A stretch of DNA of 64,000 nt from Sipunculus nudus (GCA_026874595.1 CM049315.1:71967416-72031415); one strand, 5' to 3'; counted from the first letter of the stretch, positions 46,661 through 59,149 are shown. Numbers and translations are program-made. The notes: a model not told the origin generated them from the sequence alone.

Positions 46661-47829
46661 GCACATAGAGTACTACCCCCTAGTATGATTATATTGCTAT
46701 AATAACTCATGTTTTGAGATTACTATATTAACTTATTGCATGTATCATCTCTCTTTATTTAATTATACGTTTTTCAGTGACAATTTATTTTTTTATAATC
46801 AAGGCATTTGTTCAAAAATATGTATTTATTACATAAAAGTATGGACAAAAAATAAGCACAATTAAAAGGAAGCTGTGTGCAGATGGTCAATAAGATAGCT
46901 GAACTCAATATATATACATATATATATTTAGGTATATATATATATATATATATATATATTAATTCATTTTTTTTATATTTTTCATAAGCATTAAATGGCA
47001 GAGCAGCATGTGGTATCTAGCAAAGACAGTACGTCACTAATCTAAATACTGTCATCTTAAGGAAACATTCTATATCAAGTAGACAAGTAAGTAAAACGAA
47101 CATTAATCCAGTCACAGGAAATCCATAAAACAATTGAAGTTTGTGATACACTTTCAATGAATGTGTTAGATTGTCACAATCTTATTTCTTGGTGAAAAAG
47201 TCCATGATTGTAGATTGTTTGGAGCAAAGTGCACGTTGCAGCTTTGCAATTGCTATTAGAGAGTCCGGGTTGAACATCGCTTCAACTACAGGCACTCAGT
47301 TCTAGCACTAAAATAGCTAAGAAACCGTAAACACGTTCATTATGGGCGATATACCAGTTATATAAAAACAAGGTAATGAACTCTACCACTACGCGGGCAA
47401 GACTACGTTTTTTCACAAGTCCGAATTCCGGAGATTTATCCGCTTCTCAAGCATGATCGCGCCTTTAATGTTGAAAACTTCTTTATACACAAACCTAAAC
47501 TGTCAAAAATAAAAGTTCTTCACACTAACCGTGAATTCCAGCACGTTTATTAAAGCTGCGACACGGTCATTTGTCATGTATACATTTACTAGTTGCGGAA
47601 GTTGAAGTCATCCCGGGCTCAATGTATGTTATGGTTATAGAAGAGACGTAAATGTATACAAAACAAGTAACATAATGGTCCTGGTTGTGTTTGCATGCCA
47701 TGCCCACTCACTTTCAACTTCTTTGACCAATTGACAGCTATTTGAATAATTCACACAAAAGAGATGTAGAAAACGACTGGTACCATGCAGCCAATCACAG
47801 CGGGCGGCTCAGGGGGAAATCCATTCAGC
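46661..47829. other. No gene recognised
   Basis: AT-rich sequence, possibly the 3' untranslated part of the Tigger element. It includes an (AT)n run at about 46930-46960. No coding signal is seen. Confidence 0.4.
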
Positions 47830-48770
47830 CCGGGGTGACTGTGATTTCAACAGATGACAAGTCCATGTATTCTGCAGCAAATTCCTTCAGTCGATCGATG
47901 CAGTTCCCGGCCTCTTCAAAAGACATTACTGAGGCTTTTGGTGCTGCATCAGTGTCACACTCAGAGTCGCAATCAGCTGGTTTAACAGAGTTAGTAACTT
48001 GCTTCTCCCAGTCAACAGCCTCAAATACATGAACCGGTAGATCACCATCAGCGGCTTCCATCTCTGCCTCTGGGATGCTAATTCCAGCTGGGCTGTGTAG
48101 GCAGGAGAAAGTGTTGACAAAGGCAGGTCGTCCTCCTCTGTCCAGGCTTCTGCTGTAAGATTAGTGGGAAACCCTGCACAAAACAAACCACTTAGTAATG
48201 GTTTCCTCCCGCACCTCAGCCCACGCCCGCCTAGACAGGTCTACAGCATCAAGCACAGATATACTCTTGGTCAGATCACTAACGGCATCACAATTGTCCA
48301 TGCTAGTAACCACCTTGGAAAGGAGATGACTGCGGTAAACAAGCTTGAATACCCTGATAACACCTTGGTCTAGTGGTGGTAACTTTGATGTAGTGCCGGC
48401 GGGGAAGAAAAGCAGTTTGGTATTTGTCAGATTGATGTCGGGAGGGTGGCTGGGAGCATTATCATTGCCAATAGCACACGTCTGTTCTGCAAGCGTATCT
48501 GTCGATCTAGGTCCTTTAGCGAGTCTGTGAACAGGGCAGCAGTCATTCATGCATTCTTGTTAGCCTTCCAGGTAACTGGTAACTTGCGCACATCTAGGTT
48601 GCGGAAAAAGCGGGGTTTTATGGCCTTTCCAATTACAAGTGGCTTGAACTTTTCCCCTGTCATGCTTGCACACACCATCAAGGTTATGCGAGTTTTTTGT
48701 AACTTCACTCCATGGCTGTCATCAGTTGATTCGACCAATTATCTTACAGGCAATGCTTTATACAGCACAT
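47830..48770 (-). pseudogene. Tigger-like DDE transposase remnant
   Basis: On the minus strand the frames read LYKALPVR, STDDSHGVKLQKTRITLMV, ASMTGEKFKPLVIGKAIKP and LPVTWKANKNA, then NDNAPSHPP and TSKLPPLDQGVI. These are hallmarks of the DDE_1 transposase family (Tigger/jerky/CENP-B), including the second catalytic Asp and the conserved LDQG. The N-terminal DNA-binding half and the first catalytic Asp are absent. In-frame stops and at least two frameshifts make it inactive. Its 5' end meets the MCT exon at about 48770. Confidence 0.88.
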
Positions 48771-49603
48771 GATCGCAATCCACCCGTGACTGGTCATGTT
48801 AGGTATAGCAAGCGTCACGAGACATGTCATAACGCCCGCTGTACCTTGTAACAACACCCGACACCTTTTGACGTGCTTCAAGTCAAAGAGGAAACCAAAT
48901 GAAAACCGACCTATGATGTCACACGCACCGGAAGTTGTGTACACGATTGCAACATCCGCTTCCGTTGCGCCTGCGCTATTTAAAAATACTAGGAGGTACG
49001 TGTAAAAACCCATGTTGTTTACTGGCATTGATAATATGGTCAAAGCATATATGATAAACGATAGATTTTTCAAAATGGCAACCTCGTCTTTTTGTTTTGA
49101 AGATTTCTTTAAACCTGATGATAGATACGCAGCGGAACATTCTGGATTGAGTTCCCTTTCTCGTGACATCACTTCATTTGCCTCGTTTCTACACTGATCT
49201 ATCGGGTGGGATTCCTGAGTGAATATTAATGTTTTTATCTGACCCTCTTTATTATCTGGTAAATCAAAGTTATATTTGTTAGTATCTGAAGAAGTTTGAT
49301 CCCTTTTGCATGTACCATCACTTTCCTTCTTTGTATAATTCTCAAATGATTGTCCATTTCTGTGAAATATAGTTTTTGCAATGACCGGTAGAGGGCCCCA
49401 GACATAAAAAAGATTACAAGATAGGCCAGCACAGATTAACAAAGCTATCGGAAAGAAGTAGGTATCGAGAATCCAGACCAGAAACGGAGACATGGTCATG
49501 TAACTGATGCTGCTACTCAATGCCATGGCTTTTAATCTTCTTCTGACAAAGTAATGACTAACTATGACCATAGATGGCGCCATCGTTAGACTGGACCCAA
49601 AAC
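48770..49603 (-). pseudogene. Monocarboxylate transporter (SLC16-like), large exon, 3' end cut off
   Basis: The exon starts after TTATTTTCAG at 49603 and joins the 50.3 kb exon in phase 1 to read YGVLVGFGSSLTMAPSMVIV. It encodes membrane helices 4-6, a long hydrophilic loop of about 115 residues (FHRNGQSFENYTKK to KSSKQKDEVAIL) and helices 7-10, with the MCT-typical GACDIIGRFSFGFLFDL. It is open throughout. After HGWIAIM the sequence becomes Tigger transposase, and a stop follows nine codons later (48744-48746), so helices 11-12 are missing. It could be a pseudogene or could yield a truncated transporter. Confidence 0.85.
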
Positions 49604-49944
49604 CTGAAAATAATAAAATACAAACGCTTTTCAATGTACAATTCTGAATCAAAATAATAATACAAAACTCTTATATCTTTATTTTAATTGGTCTCTTGTA
49701 CATGTGTTTGATTAACACATAGCTCAACACTGAAATGAATGATCGAACATCATGAGATAAATAAAATTTAATTTTAGTTGTTTAAGCCTCTGCCTCCTTC
49801 CTTCCGTGCAGTTTACTTTTTTTAATCGATCTGTCAACTTAAAACAATTCTGCAAAATATCAATAGGCACTGATCTGTCTCGCATATTTGTATTCATTTA
49901 ATGCGATGTCTTGGTATATTAGACTAAATGACTTAATGTGTTTC

Positions 49945-50110
49945 TCTTGCTTGCACAGAGGTACGACCACCGACGGGACCTCGATAACTTGGCCGCGTTT
50001 GCGTGATGGTCGTGTAAGCGATGTCTATATAAGGAGCAACCAAGAGCTGGGACCGTAAAAGAGTGGTCATTACTTTTAGGTGGTCGCTAAACTTAGGAGA
50101 TCGTTAGGCG
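49945..50110. mobile_element. Decayed pogo-type MITE in MCT intron
   Basis: GAGGTACGACCACCGACGGG at one side and GGTGGTCGCTAAACTTAGGA, then GGCGAGGTTTT at the other, resemble the small MITE at 52079 (CCTCGAAATGACGACCACC, GTGGTCGTTATTTTGAGGTG). The outer ends are worn. Confidence 0.5.
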
Positions 50111-50291
50111 AGGTTTTCTTCTGCATGTTATTTTATTTTAATTGAGTTACATATGTGGGTAAGGTATTATTTTTCATCATTACCAGTATGACATATTAAT
50201 TTAGTGATTATTCTTATCTCAAAACTATCTAATGACCTCTTACAAAATAGGAACTTATAAAAATATAATTGTAAAGACGATGTTCACTGAC

Positions 50292-50435
50292 CAACTAGTA
50301 CCCCGTATGTGACATAAAGTGCGTAAAGGCTTGACACATACGCCGAGGCAATACACCCTGCTGTCATGATCAAACTGCCTGTTATCACCACACCCCGAGA
50401 TCCGTGTTTCTTCGCCAGCGAACTGGCAAGGGGTC
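50292..50435 (-). CDS. Monocarboxylate transporter (SLC16-like), upstream exon
   Basis: Acceptor TTTCCCCAG, donor GTTG|GTCAGT, 144 bases, phase 1 at both ends. It encodes GPLASSLAKKHGSRGVVITG and ends ASAYVSSLYALYVTYGVL, that is helices 2-3 of an MCT with the typical GPLA start and R-G motif between helices. The exon joins the large exon at 49603 without a frame break. The first coding exon (helix 1) was not found between here and 56 kb. Confidence 0.85.
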
Positions 50436-50769
50436 CTGGGGAAAGCATACAAGGATGAAATTATACTAATAATAAATCAATACACAAAACGAAAGCGTAT
50501 GTGAAAGGTCAAAATTATTGGCAATAAAACAAAAATCAACGTACAACCAAAACAATTGTCGGACAGAATTAAAAAATGGGCATATATACAGAAAATCTTT
50601 ATGGACGAATGGTAAATGTAAATAGCATTATTGTGATAGAACAATTTTGACAACGTTTGACAAAATATAGGGCGCGACAGTAGGCAGTAATAAATTTGAT
50701 GTTTTCTGGGATACATGAGGGAACTTGAGAATTGAGAATTCTATATGTATATGAAAATTATTTGATATT

Positions 50770-52000
50770 AAATTTACCTATGTCTTTTGGGGGTTAAACA
50801 TGCAGTCAATAATCTGAAATGGGAAAAGTCGAAAGGTACTGATGACTTTGAGGTTAAACATGCAGTTAATAATCTGAAACGAGAAAAGTCAAAAGGTACT
50901 GATGATTTTCAAAAGGAGTTTAGAAACTCCTTGATATTCGGTACAAGACAGTTAAATATGGGAAGGTCATGTGATATATGTCCAGATAAATTATGTTTTG
51001 TGTTAGTATCATTTGACTTGAAAAATTCATTTATTGTTCCAATACCTAAAGCTGCTGAAGAATTCAAAAAGCCTTCAAACAATATAGAATAAGTTTATTG
51101 TCCTGCATTGGGTAGGTGTATAGCCCGGTATTGGAGAAAGAAATTTAAATTAGGCCAAAAAAATAAAAGGTATGGTTCTCAGGTACTGCCCGCATCAATT
51201 TTAAACCCCCGCATCAACAATTTTTATTTTGATTTTCAATAGAAACTTACCAATTTTGAGCTGCAGCCGCTCGGAAATATCTTTTAAAGAGATAAAATCA
51301 TACAATTTCCATTGTTATGTAGTGCTTTTACTTGTTTAGCAAAATAAATATGTTATCATCATAATTTTCCCCTATCGTTTGACATCTTTAGTGAAACACA
51401 AAAAAAAATAAAAATAAAAATAAAAAACGCCATCCCGCATTGATTTATGAAAAAAAGTGCCTGAGAACCATATCTATTTTTTATTTTGGCCTAATTGTGA
51501 AGTTTTCTGATTGACCGCAGATGAAGGACATTGTTTTCGACAAAGTGGCTGGTATTGTATCGATCATATATTAATGTTAAGAAATAAAATAAAAAATCGG
51601 TTGGGAAACGACGAGAAAACGTTTGTTGCCATGGTGGACATGGAAAGGGCTTTCGACTGGATAAATAGAAATTCGTTTTTATATTGATTAATATAGTGCA
51701 GTATTGACGGTAAAATCTTTAAAGCTATCAGATCAATTTATACGAGACACAAAGGGGTATTTACGTCTAAATGATCAGATGGAAACTGAATGGGTCGATG
51801 TGTCTAGTAGAGTAGGATATGGGACCCTCTGCCACCTATGTTGTTCAGAATATATTGAAATTCCTTGGTTGATCACCTTAACATGTTGGATTTTGAATTT
51901 AAATCAGTAGTTAAACTGTGTATGTTACAAATGCTGACGATATTGTAATATTTGCTAGTCAGAAGGAGAGTAACAGACTTTAATTTCTGCTTTAGAGTAT
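50770..52000 (+). pseudogene. LINE (non-LTR) reverse transcriptase relic
   Basis: RT landmarks appear in order but in shifting frames: AVNNLKREKSKGTDDF near 50860, IPIPK-like (FIVPIPKAA) near 51040, TFVAMVDMERAFDWINR at 51620-51672 and NADDIVIFASQKES, the YADD box with Y replaced, near 51930. A 60-base tandem duplication repeats the first motif (starts at 50793 and 50853). A MITE splits it at 51151-51493. It has many stops and is dead. Confidence 0.8.
51151..51493. mobile_element. 343-bp MITE inserted in the LINE relic
   Basis: The left end is TAGGCCAAAAAAATAAAAGG followed by TATGGTTCTCAGGTACT. The right end, read in reverse, is TAGGCCAAAATAAAAAATAG followed by ATATGGTTCTCAGGCACT. These make inverted repeats of about 40 bases, and both edges are flanked by AAT/ATT. 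The element also carries CCCGCATC/GATGCGGG-like inner pairs and encodes nothing. Confidence 0.88.
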
Positions 52001-52078
52001 TTTACTGGTAAAATCACTTTTAAGTGTTAACATGTTAATAAACCAAGGGCAGCAGGTTGGTCCGCAAACCCAGAAGTA

Positions 52079-52180
52079 CAGTAAAACCTCGAAATGACGA
52101 CCACCAATGGACCTTGATACAGTGGTCGTTATTTTGAGGTGGTCCCCTAATATAGGTGGTAGTTAGCCGGGATTTTACTG
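52079..52180. mobile_element. Small pogo-type MITE, 102 bp
   Basis: TA|CAGTAAAACCTCGAAATGAC starts it and GGGATTTTACTG|TA ends it, with an inner pair GACGACCACC / GTGGTCGT. The TA duplication is intact. Confidence 0.88.
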
Positions 52181-52599
52181 TACATAGCATCATATATCAC
52201 ATACCAAAACAAGAGTGTGGGGCGAGTCTATAGCGCCCCCAAACGAGACAAACTTTGAAAGTACATTGCATGTTTGTTTATGTGTATTGGATCCTGCTTG
52301 ATCCTAGATTAATATTTGACATTTTTGTTTACAAACCTGTATTTTCAATTTTGTTTAGATTGAAATGACGTTCATGGGGAACTATATTTTTACCGTGGTG
52401 TCCAATTTGGTGTTTTCATTAAGAATATTAAGAGGTTCCTTGACTGTATAAATGCATTGCTGGGACATGAGCATGTATTGCACATGTTGCTTTAAATATA
52501 TCTAACACGGCTTGTCATGGTAACATGGTATTATTCTCTGATGCATGGGAACGGGTTGGCGCTTCATCTCATCAATTGGGTAAAGAATGGTGTACATAT

Positions 52600-54938
52600 T
52601 GAACTATCAGAAGATCAGAGCAGTTTTCATTTGCAGAATCCTTTGTTCTCAGCTACTCAGTGTGCATTTTAAGATAAGGAAATTAGTCGTTTATTGATTC
52701 TAGATGCAATTGAGCCATGTCCTTACAAGCCAAAGTGTGTAATTAACGTTGTCCCTACGAAACAGAATAAGTTTCGTCTGGTCATGGAGTTGCGGTTTCT
52801 TAACAAAGCATGTGATACGCCTAAATGTGCCTTTGAAGACGTATATACCGTAAAATCATTAATACAAAGAAATGATGAATTAGCCACAGTTGATTTAAAG
52901 GATGGATTCCTGTATGTACCTATGAAGCAAGTGCATCGTGACTTACTGGGATTTCAATGGAAAAGATATTATTACAGATATAAGAAATTGCCTTTTGGAT
53001 TAGCTTTAAGCCCGTATTATATTTTGTAAACTTTTGAGACCTGTAGAAGCTTATTTGGGTTTATTTGTTGATGACTTCATCCTTATGAGCAGACCCGTCT
53101 GTTTTATAGACTTTTTAGATCAACTGATTCAAACATTATCGTTGCTTATGCCAAAGAAAAAGGTGAAATACTTGAGGAACATAATCAGGTTGCATGGAAA
53201 ATCAGGTTTCTCAGAAATATCAATCACAAGAGAGCGAATCCGCGAGCTTCGGCGCTCGATCCGCCAAGCATTATCAGCATCTTCACTTACCGCCAGACGG
53301 CTTGCATCCATTGCTGGCCAAAGTTTTGCCATGGCACAAGGGATGCCAGCAAAACTGCTGCTCAGGGGCTCATACCGTCTATTACGTCCGAGAAGGACTT
53401 GGGAATCCCTGCTGCACCTCGGTCAACAGGAGCTGCAGTGATGGCTGAGTTACGTCTCAGAATGGAACGTCTGTCCTGTACGAGTACCACCTGTTCGGAT
53501 GGAACACGTAACCGATGCCTCCCATCTGGCTTGGGGAGGCACCTTAGAGGAGAGGCATGCCTCCGGACAATGGACTCATCGCATGGCTAACCAGTGTTCC
53601 AGTTATCGAGAACTGATGGCAATTATTATGGGTCTGCAAAACATTCCGAGATATTATACGGGACAAATCCATTCGAATTCTTACGGACAATAATACTGCC
53701 CTTGCATATGTAGTAAATAAACGGGGCCCGTGCAAAGATTTGTAAAAATATAACAGCCACAATCTGGCAACTCAGTCACGATCAAAACATACATATACAG
53801 GATGCTCATATAAAGGGATCGGCGAAAGAGGAGGCCGATCGGTTATCGAGAATAGTGGACAGTTACAATCGGTAGCTGCATTCAAAATTGTTTCAACTTA
53901 TAGATCGTCTTTACGGCCCGGATACCGTCGACAGGTTTGCAAGTGTGACAAACACTCAGCCGCCAATGTTCAATTGACGCTTCTGGGAGCCTCTGACAGA
54001 AGGCAGAGATGCTCTGTCACATCAGAATACGGGAGAGGAAATGGACTTTGTCAATGCTCCATTTCGGTTAATCACCCAGGTGCTGTCTGTCATACGCGAT
54101 CAGAGAACATAAGCATTAATTATTGCCCCCCCCCCCCGGCCCTGTCAGTTCTTGTCGAAAGTTTACAGAACACGACCATTGCTCCACCGTTGAAGACACC
54201 GAACAGTACCAGAGCGATGAGGTTCATGGGTGCCAGACCAGAACCGTGGAAAAATCGACACTGGCGAATATATGCCTGGAAAGTTTCTGGGAAAAAGTTT
54301 AACAAGGGAGGGATGGTCCCCCAGAGCAACTGTACATATTAATCTTTGGCAGATTCCACGCTAAAATTGTATAACGGATGGCTTCGGAAACTTAAACATT
54401 TCTGTTATAAACGTTGCATAAAGTTTCTACCTGACACTGTAGATATGATTGCAGATTTTTGTGCTCTTTAGCTGATGAGACAGTTAAACCTGCTGCAAAT
54501 ATAAAATCCGCCTTAGGCAAAGCAGACTTGATACATACGAAAGAACTTACAAATTTTGAAAAAGCATTTACAAAAGGTGGCACTTCAGCACCAGGAACAC
54601 ACTCATTGATGATGTCAACTTTTTTAAGAGCTGGCCAACAAATGAGGACCTTACAATTAAAGATCTGAGGTTAAAAACAATTGCTCTGCTTGCGCTACCC
54701 ATAATGCTCAGACACTCTGACATTGCCCCAAAAAAACCAAATTTACGATCCAAAGAGCGGACTAGTCGTGCCGATTGTATTCAGTACAGATCAAATTACC
54801 ATTCTACCAAATGGAGCTGCCGTTATACGCATATTTTGTTCAAAACATGATATCTCAAGTAATGGTTTTGAGGACAGCTTACCGCCGCACATTGACCCAA
54901 AACTGGACCCTGTCTGCCATTTGAGTCAGGCTACGGTC

Positions 54939-55005
<67 letters not shown>

Positions 55006-55330
55006 AGTATGTATATACAATCAGAATTGTAATAGAAACTATTTGGCTTTGTGACTAAGAGCCGAAGAAAAGACCGTCCTTGCCGCATCCTGCCACCGGC
55101 GCCCCCCTCCTCATCCTTGCACACACACACACACACACCTAATATATATGCAGTTATAGGAGCTATTATATTTGATCTGTTTTGTATCTAACGGTACATT
55201 GGTTATAACATGAGAGTTCTAATTGTACAGCCCGGAAATGAACACTTAGGAATGTCAACCCAACAGCGCGTAAGTTTGATGACGTCTGCTCTTGCCGAGA
55301 TATTTGCAAAATCTGGATGTGCATTCAGGT
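52600..55330 (+). pseudogene. DIRS-like tyrosine-recombinase retrotransposon, decayed
   Basis: The reverse transcriptase is at 52694-53200 (RLVMELRFLNKACDTPK, ATVDLKDGFLYVPM, LPFGLALSP and the VDD catalytic box at 53067-53075). RNase H is at about 53440-53720 (VTDASHLAWGGTLEE, NQCSSYRELMAIIMGLQ and LTDNNTAL). A long worn stretch follows. The tyrosine recombinase begins near 54430 (DETVKPAANI..ALGKADLI) and continues with LKTIALLALPIMLRHSDIAP, whose Arg at 54710-54712 fits the first catalytic residue. Frameshifts separate the domains, and an (AT)n array interrupts the recombinase at 54942-55002. Inverted or split terminal repeats were not found. Confidence 0.85.
54942..55002. repeat. (AT)n microsatellite inside the DIRS-like recombinase
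   Basis: An AT run of about 30 units, followed 120 bases later by a (CA)n at about 55122-55138. Confidence 0.95.
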
Positions 55331-55750
55331 GTGTATAAAAAACACAATAGATTATCACCTTGTCATATAGAACAGATACCGCGAACAGCACTTCTGTGAA
55401 TTATATATATATATAGCAAATCATGGAAAACTGTAGTGAAACCTAAGCCTAGAAAGTCTGCACTCACGTTCGCTACACTCTATGAGCATGCTATCCTAAC
55501 AGGCCATCAGCCTTTACGTGTGGAAACACCTGAGGCCTTAAACAGACATGCCTTTTGATTATGCAAAAACCCTCCTGCTCATCACCGTATATGTTTATTT
55601 GCGTAATCGCTGGCTTCCTTGATTGATCAGAGTTGATAAGTGTTGATAAGAAATCAGGGGATAGTGCCAACAATGCATTGTATTTTATGAACTCATAACA
55701 GCTCTACTTGTAAGGTATTGAGCACTTTGATCCTGGAACGGCAACCAAAC

Positions 55751-55755
<5 letters not shown>

Positions 55756-55795
<40 letters not shown>
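55756..55795. repeat. (AT)n microsatellite
   Basis: An AT run of about 20 units. Confidence 0.95.
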
Positions 55796-55803
<8 letters not shown>

Positions 55804-55961
55804 ATTTCATGTGCTGACGTTTGGCACCCGTCAAGCCGGCTCCGGTATGTTATCCACTCTTGTTTAAAACCGAGATTTTGGCGGAGGTCTGCGCTTTCCA
55901 AGTGATTTTCTAGTTTGTTTTTACAAAAATTAACAAATTAATTAAGTGATCCTTGACACTA

Positions 55962-56125
55962 TTATAGTTTTTCGGTTGCTTTCCCGGTCGTATTTTTCGC
56001 AGTGTTCCGTGATCTGACGAACTTGACTCCCTCATGACATGTGTATATCAGACAGAAACCAGCAATGGTTAAACCTCCATAATAATACGGCATGCTCAGC
56101 GAATGTAGAACGTCCTTAAGCACAC
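55962..56125 (-). CDS. Lone C-terminal exon of a monocarboxylate transporter
   Basis: After the acceptor TGTTTTTTCAG the exon reads, in phase 1, GVLKDVLHSLSMPYYYGGL and on to AGFCLIYTCHEGVKFVRS, then a basic tail ending in TAA at 55962-55964. This is the pattern of MCT helices 11-12 and the cytoplasmic C-terminus. On the minus strand it lies upstream of the other MCT exons, so it cannot be the missing end of that gene in normal order. It is more likely the last exon of a neighbouring paralogue whose other exons lie beyond 64 kb, or a displaced exon. Confidence 0.7.
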
Positions 56126-56182
56126 CTGAAAAAACACCTCCGGTTATCAACGATGTTCATCAGTGCCGTCTGACTATATGAA

Positions 56183-56265
56183 TGTGGTTGACTTTATATC
56201 CGCGAGGTTAAATATTCGCGATTTTAACCTCTTTCCTGTTTCGCGTAGGTCTTATTTCGCGAATG
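56183..56265 (+). mobile_element. Fragment of the TTCGCGAGG MITE family
   Basis: AATGTGGTTGACTTTATATC, CGCGAGGTTAAATATTCGCGA and TTTCGCGTAGG match the left end of the complete MITE at 38169. Confidence 0.7.
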
Positions 56266-56930
56266 ACTAAACAGTTACTTGCACATTGTACATAACAATT
56301 ATTATATCAATCTTAACATTTTCACTTGAGACATTCAAACACGTGGAATTTCTTCATACAACATTGGCAGATATACTAAAGTATTGATCTTATTTATATA
56401 ATTAATTTTTAATTACGGATAGCATAAGATGTATGTTAATAGTGACGCTATTGGCACAATATACGTGAGATGCCTTGAAGCTATAGAACAAGTTACAGAT
56501 GTGTCGTCTTATACACGAAGGTTTTATTTTCCTGGTAATTTCCCTTTTATATCGTGAATTTGAAACAATCCCGAACAAAAGCCAACCCCAGTGGTGGTTT
56601 CTTTTTCTTCTTCACATCACAAATGAGCCTAAATTTACCTTATTAGGCATAAATAATGATACCTCATTTGAAATTAACTGCGTCTTTTATTAAGGTTTAT
56701 AACGGAGCTTCTGTTTTAATGGAGCAAACATGTTTCACTGAATGAACACCAGGTGGCACTCATAGACAACGGACTATGAAGTTGATACAATCTTCCCCAT
56801 GCGGATTTAAAATACTTAACGATGAACAGTTTATTACGAAAATGAGATTGATTATTTTATGGGTTCGGCAATGTATATGATTTGTTTGATCCGCAAACAT
56901 CTAATATCAGGGATCCAGGATTTAGGACCA

Positions 56931-57108
56931 CGGGGGGGGGGGGGGGGGGGAGGGGGGGAGGCAACCCAGGAGGACAAATGAAAAAAAAAATTAAAAGGGC
57001 CCTACGATCGAAAAGGGTCGGGGGGGGGGGGCTCAAGACGGTAATTATTTGTCTTAAACCATTAAAAAAATGTTGCGGCGGCTGAGAAAAAAAAGGGGGG
57101 GGGGGGGC
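56931..57108. repeat. Cluster of G homopolymer runs
   Basis: Four or more runs of 7-17 G within 180 bases (about 56931-56960, 57021-57030 and 57095-57112), separated by A-rich words. They can form G-quadruplexes and are prone to sequencing and assembly error. Confidence 0.85.
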
Positions 57109-57112
57109 GGGG

Positions 57113-57617
57113 GCGATCTGTTTCTGGGAATTGAACGTTCAGTGAAAAGTACGCCGCAAGTTGGACATGAAAAATAACTGACATGGGACTTAATTATTTG
57201 AGCACTTGCAACACATGCCCGGTAGTGTGATCTAGTATATTATATGGAACTGTTTTTGTATTCTTTAGTTTCCTCCATATACCTGAAGATTTCTCATTTA
57301 AACAACACCACGTATATCATTTTAAAAGACCCATTCACATGATAGTCATATTGAATACCTACTTTCTTGTTGCCATACTGTGCAACTTCCAAAATCAAGA
57401 TTTTTAAGCTTTCAACAAGTATTTCCACATGATTTCTTTTCTGTGTTTCTTATGGTCACACTGTCTTGTTATGGAAATATACCTGGACAGTGTTTACTCA
57501 CACAAAAACCCAGAAAAAAAGACACAAACAAAACAACATAAAAAGGCGAATGAGTTTCAATGTGTAACTGTATTCAGCCAAAACGAACTATAAGCGTGAG
57601 ATAATACACATATAATT

Positions 57618-57683
<66 letters not shown>

Positions 57684-58490
57684 CTTTAAAATAAACACCA
57701 CCATTTTAAATTATAGACACCCACTACGCTTATCACAACAAAATAATATACATGCATTTTAACGTTAATATCGAATGACATTATACGCAAGCACATAAAC
57801 ATGGAAAACCTGAAAATAACAACAAAAATATAATTTAAATTACGAATCTGAATTTTTACTCTTTGAAGTGAATGAGTGTTTAGTAACTACTTAATGCATG
57901 GTCTTATTTTCACTAACGTGGAACATATGAAAGCATGGTTTACGGTTAGCTTAACAGAGAACTTTTTTTTTATAAATTATGTACCTTACACGCAAACCTA
58001 TAGGGCCCGGAGAAGACATGACAACAATAAATATAGCTTAACATTGAAAAGAAATTGCTAACTGGTTCCCACGACTTACAATTTGTTTCCACGAGATGCT
58101 ATCTCGTGCGCATTTCATTTACTGATCACCCAAGCGAGGCGTTGACTGGGTCAAATCTCAGGTCAAACATGCTTTAGGCCGTATCAAATGGCAGGATCCT
58201 ATCATTGGCTCAATAGACCTTTGACCCTTAATGGAGGATGGCCACCAATGTCACTCCAGGGAAACCAAGCGTTGAAGTCGTCCACTCTTCTCTGTTTATG
58301 TATCCATAAAACCCGGGATACAACCACGATATTCATGAATGACACGTGGAAGAAAAGATTTCAATAACGCCGCGTGTTTACATGTTTCAACACAAATTTG
58401 TATTTAGGTATTACATACATAATGGACATAATGCAGTGTTATTCAACCATATATAAACAGATAATTCTCTTCCTGTTTCCACCTGCCAAC

Positions 58491-58531
<41 letters not shown>

Positions 58532-59149
58532 GTATTTAACTGAGTGTATTTATTGATACTGTTGTGGCACATCAATGAGATGAAATTGCGGGCTTATGGT
58601 GCTGGTGTATTTTGCAACAGGAAAGTTCTGGTTGTTGTTAATTCACTATATAATAGGGACCTTGGCACAATTACTGTCAGGTGTTCTGTAGTCAATAGTA
58701 ATTGCTCTAGAGAGTTTGACTGTGACCTTCACGAATAAACAGATTAATTTCCAGGAAGTCCAAAGGCGCGGATCATGGGAGGGGTCACTTTTTTTAACAA
58801 ACTTTATGCTAAAAATGTGCTAAGAATATGTTTAAACATTTTTTCACAATAATAGGATGTTTTATTAAGCATAGTATTGAACCCCCGGATTCAGGCCACC
58901 TGAATATCTAACTTTAGAAGTGGCCCAACATGTTGCGTGCATATGCTTCCTTATTCAACCTGTCATGATTAAATGTACAGCTTATCGTATTATTATATTT
59001 TCTAACGAGATTACTGGATGACGCTGATGTAAGAAATTGAAAACTTGTGATGGTATGATTGAAGCACTCAAGTGCCCAGCTTGCACATTCGATTAGTTAT
59101 TTTAACAGTGAAATTATGACGAAAAATCATCGCCGTCAAAGCTCTTCAG
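57113..59149. other. No gene recognised; simple repeats only
   Basis: It contains (TA)n(TG)n at about 57620-57683 and (CT)n at about 58493-58529. Other open frames are short and without motifs. Confidence 0.6.

Noticed and set aside
48744-48770. A deliberate MCT-transposase fusion protein
   Set aside because: The transporter frame and the transposase frame differ, and the frame stops within nine codons of the junction, so this is a truncation and not a domain fusion.
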